Below, one piece after another: positions 55,233 through 64,000 of a stretch of DNA of 64,000 nt. Made by a program: the position numbers and the translations under genes. This DNA is from Aphelenchoides besseyi (lineage: Eukaryota; Nematoda; Chromadorea; Rhabditida; Aphelenchoididae), in assembly GCA_024699855.1 (NCBI GenBank), contig JAMPIQ010000003.1:1550001-1614000 (forward strand). Direction: 5' to 3'. The notes below the pieces were generated by a model. That model made no database searches. It saw nothing but the letters and a program-made list of their open reading frames with translations, and had not been told where the DNA came from. The first letter of the stretch is position 1. Each line of letters starts with the position of its first letter.

Positions 55233-55760
55233 TTATTGCTTTTGAAAGGAATCTCCTTGTTGGGAACCGAAACCATTGGGTTGATTTCCGTCCCCATTGT
55301 TTTGTGATCCACCAAATTGAGAGCCACTTTGTTGATTGCCGAAAGGCGGTTGATTTTCTTGTCCGAACTGATTTCCTTGATCCTCATCTCGGGGTTGACG
55401 TTTTAAACGTTGTTGTCCATTCGGTTGACCACCGAATTGATTGCCGTTTGGAGGGCCACCAAACGATTGACCGTTCATTGAATTTTGTTGTCCCTGTGGT
55501 CCGTTGAAATCGTTTTCTTGAGGACCTTTGTCGCCTCCTTGAGGTTGTTGCTGATTTCCGTTGACCTGTCCTTGACCACCAAAACTGAAAGAAACAACAG
55601 TTCAAATAAATTGGATGCGCAATCACCCTCCAGGTCCTTGATTGCTGTTACCGAATTGCCCATTCTCTTGGGCATAAACTGAAAGTCGTGATAAGAAATG
55701 GAGGTTCTGTGAGTTACCTGTAAGAGCAACAAATGCAGTGACGATAACAAACGACCTCAT
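55233..55760 (-). CDS. Secreted Q/G/N-rich low-complexity protein
   Basis: Three exons. MRSFVIVTAFVALTVYA at 55760 is a signal peptide. The mature part is built of Q, G, N, F and P, with N-G-Q-F-G-N-S-N-Q-G-P-G-G, G-G-Q-P-N-G-Q-Q and Q-S-G-S-Q-F-G-G-S. One charged site, R-L-K-R-Q-P-R-D-E-D, looks like a processing point. It ends D-S-F-Q-K-Q. A TATAAAAG lies about 55 nt upstream. It could be a structural, silk- or glue-like, or antimicrobial Gly-rich product; no exact family recognised. Confidence 0.75.
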
Positions 55761-56317
55761 TGCGGAATGTAGAATTGACTGAAAGAAGTGATGTTTATGT
55801 CTGTCATTTTCGATCTTTTATACTCGTTTTTGTAATCGGAGAGCTTTGCATTCTACGTCCATTTTGAGCAAAGACCTCGATCATCTGTCGTCTAACAATC
55901 AAAATCTCGTCACTATAATTGCTCTCGATGGTCTATATTCAGCAAGATCATATGCTTTTTGATGGGAAAACGTGAGCTCTTCGCACAACAAGCGGGATCT
56001 CCACCAAAAATGTGCTCTTGATCTTGTGCTCGAACGGATGACACACCGATTTTAATCGCGTTTTACATCACTCAAACTTGTTGTACGTTACCAACATAAA
56101 CATCAAGTTCATCATTACGTAAAAACACAACTGAGACTTTTTGTTAAGTACGATACTTTAATCCGCGCATTCAAAATCCCGTGAAAATAAACGTCAAATC
56201 ATAAAACCCAAACAACATTGTGACCGATTGTTTATTTTGATAAACCGTAGAAGTTGAGCACAAACTTATTAATCGGAATGAGCATTTGAAAGATCAAAGA
56301 AAGACCAATTTTGAATG
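55761..56317. other. Intergenic, nothing recognised
   Basis: About 550 bases with the promoter of the Q/G-rich gene (TATAAAAG near 55815) and the 3' side of the next minus-strand gene. No RNA gene or repeat seen. Confidence 0.35.
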
Positions 56318-57429
56318 TCAAACTGCATCTCCGAGTTCGTCCGAAGCGTAGCTGGGCGGTCGACTTTGACTGTACGGCGGTGGTGGAGTTGAAGACAAAA
56401 TCAAATTTGTCGACGTCGAGTTGTGTGCTCGTGTTGTTGCCATGACCGTCATTTCGTAGCTCGGAATTTGCAAACAATTCGGCTCCTCAGGTAGTTGACG
56501 TCCAAGTGATTGACCTCGCTCTAATTGCACGGTAATTTCAGCGTTTTCTGATGCAGACGGTAAAGTCTGCGACGATAACCTTTCGGCCAATTGTCTGTAA
56601 CGACGACGTTCATTCGAATTCAAAACATAAATTTCAGAGCGTTCGAGCATTTCATCGTGAATTTGTTCAATTAGTCGTAGAAGAACCTCGGGATCGTAAA
56701 TCTCTTTGACAGAACGCATTTGAAACATCCAACGTTGCAAATTATAGTAATCCTCAGCGTGGACAGCCTTCACACGACCATCGTCCAGTTCACCACCACC
56801 TACTCGTCTTCCATTCGCGCTGATTTGTCGATGATGAACTTGAAGCTCGTAGGCCGAGCGAGTTTGTTCGTCGTTCAATGGTAGACCGCGAAGAGCACTT
56901 TCGACTTGAATGTTTTCCAGATGTTCAACATACTAAAAACTAAATTCAAACGATGACAGCTAATAGAAACTCACTGATTTTCGCTGATTCTTGAATGTCA
57001 CCGTAACAACAATCGTAGCACATCCATCGATCAAAAGCATTGCACCAATTGCTGCAAAGTAGTTGTAAGCCAAAAGCGTCGATACAACGGCACCAGCAAA
57101 CCAGAGAAGAGCAAACAAAGAGAAGCAACAGCTGGTACGGTCGATGCAGTCGAAATTTTGATGCATGTAGATTCCACCTTTGCTGGTGATTTCATCGACA
57201 ACAGCCGCCAAAACAATCAAATAGATGGGCGAAGCGAACAGAACGATTCGCGCAACAAACCGACGGTTGTTGTTAACAGCACCCTAAAATCACTTTACTT
57301 ATGTCGAGAAGCCACACTCACCATATGGTTAAACTTGTTCGTTTCCCATGTTGCCAATGAATAGAAGATTAAAATGACTTCGATAAGCAAAAAAAAAAGA
57401 ATGATACCAACGTGAACCTTAACAATCAT
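56318..57429 (-). CDS. Four-helix membrane protein with long C-terminal domain, copy 1
   Basis: MIVKVHVGIILFFLLIEVIL starts at 57429. Four hydrophobic segments follow, the others around FVARIVLFASPIYLIVLAAV, CCFSLFALLWFAGAVVSTLL and AIGAMLLIDGCATIVVTV. A loop holds M-H-Q-N-F-D-C-I-D-R-T-S-C-C. The cytoplasmic part has helical N-L-Q-R-W-M-F-Q-M-R-S-V and L-L-R-L-I-E-Q-I-H-D-E, and ends with proline-rich S-S-T-P-P-P-P-Y-S-Q-S-R-P-P-S-Y, two PPxY/PPSY-like sites that could bind WW domains. It shares order and Q-R-W motif with the gene upstream. Function unknown. Confidence 0.65.
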
Positions 57430-57812
57430 CTAGCTTCTGAAATGGTCTAATTGTTTCATTCAATGCAAAAAAGACGTTTGCTATTTTACGGACACAAGTC
57501 GATATTCCAAGGCAGTTTTTTCCTTCTATGCTCCTTTTTGACAGACGCTTAAATGGCCGTTCGGTCGGGAGATTTCGCAAAGAGAATTCGGTTTCCTTCT
57601 TTTTGGCTTTGAATTTTACGTCAGCAGCCACGTTCGCTGGACTCGTGCCTTGACGACAGAAAAAAGTATAACGACGTTTCAACAGTCGTCTATTTTCGGC
57701 CGCAGGGTATGAGTAATTGGTTTCATCATAGCGATCCTTAAAATACTGTTTATTTCTGCCGAGCTATGAAAATATAAGTATTGCCGTTAAAAATAGGAGA
57801 TCAAATTGCAAA

Positions 57813-59014
57813 TCACTGGTTAGAGTGGTCATTCAGGTCTGACTTCAAAAGTGGATTTTCAACGTCTGTGGACTCCGAATTCACTTGGTCTTTTGGTGTC
57901 GAGTTGAAGGGATGAGTGACTCCATTTTGTCTATTTGAAGCTTTTTCATCGCTCATCACTTCTTTGAGGTGTTGATCGTCGAGCAAATTCATCGAATCCA
58001 AACGCACCAAATCGCCGTATAAACGTTTTTGCTCTTCGTCAAGACCACGATATAACTTCGCTCGGGTTTTCATTTCGTTGAGAAGCTCATTTAAAGCCGC
58101 TGAAGACTCGTTCTGTAGTCCCAATTTACGGATCCAACGTTGCATTTGAACGTACTCGTGCACTCGGGTTGCATCCAAAAGAACTCCTGGCGCTTCGTGA
58201 ACGCGACAATTCGTATGAGCCAAAAACCGTGAGTATTCGGAATAACGGAACGCCGTTTCAATTTCTTCATCCTTCAATTGACGACCTTCTTCCGAATTCT
58301 GATCTTTGAGATTGTCGGCAAATTTCACGTACTGAAAGCAGTCGATTGCACAGAAGTGTCAAAATAAACTTACTTTTTTCTTCTGAATACTTAAGGTTAG
58401 AACACAAATGATGGCTGCCGCAAGTTGACCGAAGATTTGGAAAGCATGGAAGTATTCCAGATGATTGTAAATATGGAAGATTAAACTTAAAATGTTGATG
58501 AAAACTCCGGCCATATTGATGTTGTACAAAAGATTGTAACGTTTCAAGCTTCCATGCAAAAAGTAGCCACCAGCTCTGTTTTGCCAAACCGTCAGAATCC
58601 AAAGAATGAACGTGTAGAAGGTGGTCATTAGCGCAAAGGAAAACTTTCGAATCGCTTTTTCAAAAATCTCCTAAAACCAAAAACACTACAAACAAACTTT
58701 AAAGTCCAACCTTCTCCAGTTTAACGTCACTATCGGCTTCAACTAGTCGATTGCGTGTTATCGATTTCAAATCCCCAACTTCGATTGTTTTGAAGTTCTG
58801 AAATACACGAATAACCACGTGAACCGATTCATTCACTTACTTGTCGTTGCTCCTGTTGACGACCTTCAGTTCGCAACAAAACCACCCAATCGAAATACAA
58901 TTCCATGGCATAGAGAGCGCAAATCAACAGTTGAAAGATGATTATGGCAAAAATCGGATAAGCATGAACTCGCGCTCCCAAACCGCTGTGCCATGAGCAC
59001 AATCTGCCTACCAT
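57813..59014 (-). CDS. Four-helix membrane protein with long C-terminal domain, copy 2
   Basis: MVGRLCSWHSGLGARVHAYP starts at 59014 (first ATG of the exon). Helices lie around IFAIIIFQLLICALYAMEL, FSFALMTTFYTFILWILTV, NINMAGVFINILSLIFHIY and IFGQLAAAIICVLTLSI. The cytoplasmic domain has V-Q-M-Q-R-W-I-R-K-L-G-L and L-N-E-L-L-N-E-M-K-T-R-A-K-L-Y-R-G-L-D, corresponding to the N-L-Q-R-W and L-I-E-Q-I-H-D-E region of copy 1, and an acidic N/S-rich end. Four exons join in frame with short GT-AG introns. Unknown nematode family. Confidence 0.65.
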
Positions 59015-59399
59015 ATCGCTTATATTAGCATTGTTCCTGCAATAAAACGTAAACAAAAACAAGTGAAAAAGCGTTTTTCGCGAACCACTTTTCGTCTGCT
59101 GCTCGTAGAACGTTTCTCGCTCATTCAACTTTGACTACAAGTGCGATAGGTGTCCCTCGAAACGGCGACCGAAATTGTTTACTCGAGCTCGACGGATTTT
59201 TTATTTCTTTCGCTTTATGCTTCTTTTCTGCTCTTTTCCGACGTCTATTTTCCTTCTGGATTTGCCTGGAAATTCCGTCTTTTCACAAAAACAACCATAG
59301 AAAATCTGTTTACTATCATGTTCATTCAGACGATCGGCTGAAAACAGTCATTGGCAAGATGCCTATTAAGGTGATAAGAGTTTTAACGTTTGACTTAAT

Positions 59400-59825
59400 G
59401 GCTAACAAGCAAAATGAGTGGGAAGACGGAAGAAGAATGTAGAAAATCAGTTGGATAAACGAAATAACAATCTTGCAATGTGAAGTCAGTCGAGAACAAG
59501 CAATTAGGCGAACTGAAGAAGAAATGACAACCTTATGTTGGTAACATATTGAAAGTCATCAATAAACTAAGAAGTTGAAATTACAGGGATAGAAAAGCTA
59601 CTTCAACGATTTTGCAAGTTCGAGCCGTGAACTTAAGTTTAAGCGATTTCTGAGTATGTTTGCTGGTGACTACTGTTGTGACCAAGAAAACATTGTTCAT
59701 TTCATCGGAAGTAATCAGGAAGATTATCGAATTCGAATGTGCCAACAAACTTCAAATGTCAAACTCCATGAGTCCAAAGCACAAATCTCAAGGGACCAAA
59801 AATTGAAGCGAAACGTCGCGAAATA
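59400..59825 (+). pseudogene. Coding-like remnant, unknown
   Basis: ATG at about 59399 opens M-A-N-K-Q-N-E-W-E-D-G-R-R-M, then a TAG, then the same frame continues W-I-N-E-I-T-I-L-Q-C-E-V-S-R-E-Q-A-I-R-R. A possible 46-nt intron (about 59540-59585) follows. Next, in a further frame, comes YFNDFASSSRELKFKRFLSM and D-Y-C-C-D-Q-E-N-I-V-H-F-I-G-S-N to a TAA at about 59825. The pieces look like protein but do not join without a stop or shift. No family recognised. Confidence 0.3.
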
Positions 59826-59970
59826 ACGAAAATTTTTCCTCGACGGTTGACTTCTTGGATTTCGCAACTTTTAAAGTATAAAGAAACTTTTGTGTTAGAA
59901 CGGAAATCCAGAAGTTTCAAACTTTTCACGCGAATTCTGTGACGTTCATTCCTTTACTATCGTCGTTTCA

Positions 59971-60508
59971 ATGCACGTCCGATCGTCTGTCTTCCTTTTA
60001 CTCGCTTTCATGGTTTTTTTGGTTCAAGTCTCCATTTCGGTCTTCACAATCACCCAGTGGATTGACATGAAACACTCGAAATTGAGTTCTGTAAGTGGAA
60101 ACAATAATCAATCTTGAAACTCTTCTTTAGCCACAAGAACGAACTCTGCGAATAGTCGGCTTAGTTCTGATGGTTGTCTCACTGGTCTACAACGCTTCTG
60201 TGGGTTCGATGATGCAAAAGTGTCCCAGAAAGACGGGATTCTTTGCGCACTATCAATCCGAAAAGATTCAAAGAAAGATCTTCACGATCGCAACTTCGCT
60301 GTTAGGAATCTGGACGCTTCTTTTTTTGTTGTCGTTGATCTTCGCTTACGAATACTTGAGTAACATTGGAGTTTTGTTGCTCACGAACGCTGTGGTAACC
60401 GGAATTCTGCTCTTACATTTGCGGGCATTGAGAATTGAGGTCAGTTGTTTGCGAATCATTCGAATGGATTCAGAAGTTGTAGAGAGAAAGCGACGTGCCG
60501 TCGATTAA
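59971..60508 (+). CDS. Four-helix membrane protein, short form
   Basis: Two exons (59971-60090, 60131-60508) give 165 residues. MHVRSSVFLLLAFMVFLVQV begins helix 1. The others are around IVGLVLMVVSLVYNASVG, IATSLLGIWTLLFLLSLIF and LSNIGVLLLTNAVVTGILLL. A short basic tail ends R-K-R-R-A-V-D. The helix arrangement matches the two minus-strand neighbours, but the long cytoplasmic domain is missing. The three genes probably form a local family. Function unknown. Confidence 0.65.
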
Positions 60509-60791
60509 AAGCGGACAGTCGACAAGTTCAATTACGTTTGCTCATCCATGATTTTGAATGGTGGTGCTTATCGGTCCGAACTTCTGATGTTTAACCAATA
60601 AATCTGAGTTCTTTGTTACTAACGAGTGGGAACTCCTATTCACGTGCAGACGTTTTGCAGGAAAACGTACGATAAGAATACAAAAATAGCAATTTGTAAT
60701 CACGATTTAGAGCACATGATCCTTAAGAATGGAATTCTTGTTACAAAGTACAGACTTCTTGATCAACGTTTTTATGAGCTTATTTTTACAA

Positions 60792-62748
60792 TTAGAAGCG
60801 TGAGCGAAGTTTCACCGGCACTCCAAGTGTTGGTTTCAAAACAACTTCTGGACGGCCGGGATTCGCTTCCAATCGACGATCGGATGACAATTCAAAGTTG
60901 TAGATCAAATGAACGATCATGATTTTGGCTTCGCGAACTAAAATTTCATACACTTCGAATGCAGTTTCTTTGGAAACTCACTCGCAAACTTCTGTCCGAC
61001 ACAAGAACGAGGACCAGAAAGGAACGGAATGTAGGCATGAGCTGGGTACTCTTTATCCGGAGCGAATCGATCGGGATCATAACGTCCATGGTCGGGAAAA
61101 ACTTTGTAGTTGTGATGTAAAACGTATGGTGAAATTCCAATAGTTGTATTTTTTGGAACAGTATGTTTTCCCATCTGTACGTCGTTTACAGTTCTTCGTT
61201 GCAGAAATGGAATCGGAGCATACAAACGCATTGCTTCTTTGACACATTGATCTAAATATCCGAGATTCTTGATCTTTGCCGTGTGAATCTCGGCGTCTGA
61301 GTGACCGAAATGTTCAGTAATTTCGCGGTAGAGTTTTTGTTGAATGTCCGGATGACATGCTAAACACCACAGGGTCCACGAAACTAAACTCGATTGTTAT
61401 TCCGTCGAAAAAGACTTGTGTTTACCTGTGTGAGTTGTGGTGTCGTGCCCTAAAATTGAATCATTAGAAAGGCCTATTTTTATTCAAACTTATCGGCAAA
61501 AAGAAAAGTATCAACCTCGGACCGAAGATCCTGCATACTAATCCTTTTCTCTGCGTGATTTTCGAGCATCAGATCCAGGAAGTTCAATCTCTTCTTCTCG
61601 GCAGCCTCAAATTGATGCTTCTTAAGATCGTTGTATGCTTCCACTCTTTCTTTGACAATCTAAACCAGAAATACAGTTTCATGGCACATGCTGTAAAGCT
61701 GTGATAGCCGCCTCTTTTATGCGACCCTCTTTTATCTACCGTCCTTTCCTCAAGGTTAGTCGAAAAATAAGCGTCTCAAAGCGGCTATTACAGTTTTTAC
61801 GGTATCTTACTTTTCCGCTAAAGTTTTTTAGAACACGTAGAGCTTGTTGTGTTTGGGCTTCGTAGCCCATCAGCTTCCAAAACAAACCACCGAACATGAA
61901 ATACTGCGGTTTAAAGGAGCGAAGAAATCCGAGTTGATTGAAATTCTCCACTGCACGAACGTACTCTTGATTTCTGTTTCGTTGAGCATCGATTTCAACG
62001 TTCATAGCGCAAGAGAGTATAATATCCAACGAGCATAACTTAATGAACGGATACAAATTAACTTCTTCGCCGGTTGCTTGTTTATGTAACAGTTCAATCA
62101 TCGTCTGTATAATCGATTAGAAATGTTTGAAGGAGAACATACTCGAGTGTGTACATCCATTGGTTCAGCATATTCTTCTACACGTCCAAAATGAAAAGCC
62201 GGAGTTACCATCTTGCGCATGTTCTGCCACTTCTGCCCGTTTCCCAACAACAAACCATTGCCAAGCCGGAAAATCTACGTTTATCCTGCTATCACTATCT
62301 CTTACCATTGTTCAAAAAAGGCGTAATCGACTCCTTTGTTTATTTCCACGCTGCTCGATGTTATTGCCTAAATCAATTGTTATACTTATGTTGAAGCCAA
62401 TGGCACTTACTTTTACAGCATCATTCTCTAAGGGCATCACTACAAATTTTGGTCCAACCCAAAAACACATCAACGGCTCGTCTTTTTCCAACGCTTTGTG
62501 TGACTCTTTGATGAAGAACTCAAGAAAAGCTAAACATGAGATTATATATTGACATCGTTAGTTCTGAACTTACTCGGTCCATCGGTGGGGATTTTGTGGA
62601 TACTACCGATCAAAGGCAGAGATTCTATACCGGCCATTTGTTTGCTTGCGCGGAGTTTGTATCGAAGATCATTGACGAACGAAACAAAAGATTTTAGATA
62701 CTTGAACACAAAGACGAACAGAATTCCGAGTAGAATTTGCGTAATCAT
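60792..62748 (-). CDS. Cytochrome P450, CYP4-like
   Basis: MITQILLGILFVFVFKYLKS at 62748 is the membrane anchor, followed by the proline-containing hinge (L-P-L-I-G-S-I-H). Exons then give L-G-N-G-L-L-L-G-N-G-Q-K-W (helix C region), P-A-F-H-F, the I-helix oxygen site G-H-D-T-T-T-H-T, the ExxR in K-E-A-M-R-L, the P-E-R-F equivalent Y-D-P-D-R-F, and the heme loop FLSGPRSCVGQKFA with the Cys ligand. It ends P-V-K-L-R-S-R-F. All landmarks of an active microsomal monooxygenase are present. CYP4-type enzymes hydroxylate fatty acids and related lipids. A close relative follows upstream on the same strand. Confidence 0.92.
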
Positions 62749-63379
62749 CTTTACCGTTCAATTCGATGGTACAGCAAAATGAGCGGCGAAAATGCTTTCG
62801 GAAGCACAAACAATTTGATTTATAGTCGTGTACTCTTTCGAACACAATTAGCAACTAAAATTTGAAAGACAGGTCTTTGATTCCTACACGTTATCAGGAA
62901 GACGCAACGTCGCCATTTCCCGTTGGAATCGCGGCATAACAAGCGAATTGAAAGAACACTTCAACCAGAAAGTTCGTTGTAGAAGAAAACGATTGTTCTA
63001 CAAAAAACGCCAGGAACACAACCCTTGGAGACCATTTCAAGTTCGTTAAAAAGAAAAAAGACCCATGGGCTAATCATTTACACCCTTTTTTACCCGTTAA
63101 AGATTAGTGGAACTACAAACTCGTAATGTTCGGCTCATAACTCGCACACAATCGAAAACGTTTCAACTAATCGACGAGTAAACGGAAGTTCCGCGTAATG
63201 TGGTTTGATCAGTTGGTACAAGAATAACAAACAAGTTCAAGTTTTTAATTTATTGATCTGAACAACGGAATAGTTTGCGTTGATTATGGAAAAACAATTG
63301 TTGAGACTCCAATGAAGTCTATGATTCAGAAGATGAGTAAAGCTTGAAATATACAAATGAGAACAAATAATCGAAGTTC
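62749..63379. other. Spacer between the two P450 genes
   Basis: About 630 bases with the promoter of the first P450 gene and the 3' side of the second. No other gene or repeat recognised. Confidence 0.35.
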
Positions 63380-64000
63380 ACAGATTGCGAGGACGTAAAT
63401 GCACCGGAATCCCGAGTACCGGAAACAAAACGATCTGTGAGACGGGAGTGTTGTCCTCCATCTTGTATTTGCTTGTAAGTTCGAAATTGTAAATCAAATG
63501 TGCAATGATGATCTTTGCTTCTCGCATAGCAACTAAAGAATGAGAGTGAGGTATTCAGGTTTGTTGCTTGTAGAGACTCACATTTCTGACCAATGCAATT
63601 ACGAGGACCAGCCGAGAAGGCAATAGCTGCGAACGGATAATCTTTGCCATCAGCAAAACGTTCGGGATCGTATTTCGTGTAGTCCTCAAAAACCTAAACA
63701 CGTTCGATTATCAACGCGGCAAAAAGTTTTAGTTTACATTTGGATTATGTCCGAGCAGATATGGTGAAATTGAAATCGATGTGTTTCCGGGAATCAGATA
63801 CTTGTCCATTTGCATGTCGTTTTTAACGTAACGTTGAATAAGCGGGATCGGTGCGAACAATCGCATCGCTTCTTTAATGCACATGTCCAGGTATTTCAAG
63901 TCCTTGATTCGTGTCGTGTGAATTTCGGCGTCTGAGTGACCGAAATGTTCAGTAATTTCCTGGTAGAGTTTCTTTTGGATATCCGAATTAGTAGCTAACG
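63380..64000 (-). CDS. Cytochrome P450, CYP4-like, second copy; 5' part beyond the window
   Basis: The C-terminal third of a P450. It has I-T-E-H-F-G-H-S-D-A-E-I-H-T (shared word for word with the first gene), K-E-A-M-R-L-F-A-P-I-P (ExxR), Y-D-P-E-R-F, and the heme loop FSAGPRNCIGQK, ending P-V-H-L-R-P-R-N-L at the TGA 63380-63382. Introns are short. It is a tandem duplicate of the gene at 60792-62748, clearly diverged at the protein level. The start lies past position 64000, so its integrity cannot be judged. Confidence 0.92.

Overview
The window is nuclear DNA of a nematode, probably a free-living chromadorean/rhabditid. The evidence is the gene content: a transthyretin-like protein, a fatty-acid/retinol-binding (FAR) protein, str-like and srsx-like chemoreceptors, a PBC homeobox gene, muscle myosin, CDC50, a protein tyrosine phosphatase with a long low-complexity tail, and CYP4-like P450s. 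Genes are dense and lie on both strands, and most introns are only about 38-50 nt with TTTCAG-type 3' ends. The species cannot be named from the sequence. Exon models were built by hand from reading frames and splice signals.

Layout. 0.4-9.5 kb: transthyretin-like gene, chemoreceptor, PBC homeobox gene, FAR gene (opposite strand), an HLH-like gene with an in-frame stop, and two small membrane-protein genes. 9.6-17.9 kb: a decayed gene with a type IIA topoisomerase-like TOPRIM region, split by a degenerate 5.55-kb Gypsy-type LTR retrotransposon (168/167-bp LTRs, AGATC target duplication), which itself carries a tRNA-like insertion in its RNase H region. 18.9-25 kb: two tandem srsx receptors sharing a 219-bp identical tract, a dead MULE transposase, and a second str-like receptor. 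25.8-36.7 kb: CDC50, then a muscle myosin heavy chain on the minus strand, with a possible small gene inside its large second intron. 37.4-45.7 kb: an unknown acidic protein, a U2-like snRNA, an ariadne-type RBR ligase, gene fragments, a small secreted peptide and a broken CNOT1-like gene.

45.8-50 kb: intron-containing histone genes H3, H2A and H4, each with a 3' stem-loop and a nearby AATAAA, then a C2H2 zinc-finger gene. 51.4-52.7 kb: a 5'-truncated LINE on the minus strand, split by a 774-bp internally deleted LINE on the plus strand that keeps the endonuclease and the C-terminal tail but has lost the reverse transcriptase. 53-64 kb: tyrosine phosphatase, a Q/G/N-rich secreted protein, three related four-helix membrane proteins, and two P450 genes, the second running off the end.

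A caution on sequence quality. H3 and H2A, normally invariant, each carry a small frameshift at a simple repeat. Some other isolated frameshifts and stops may therefore be consensus errors, and this is noted where it applies. Four introns appear to use a GC donor, and two otherwise ordinary introns have a changed first donor base.
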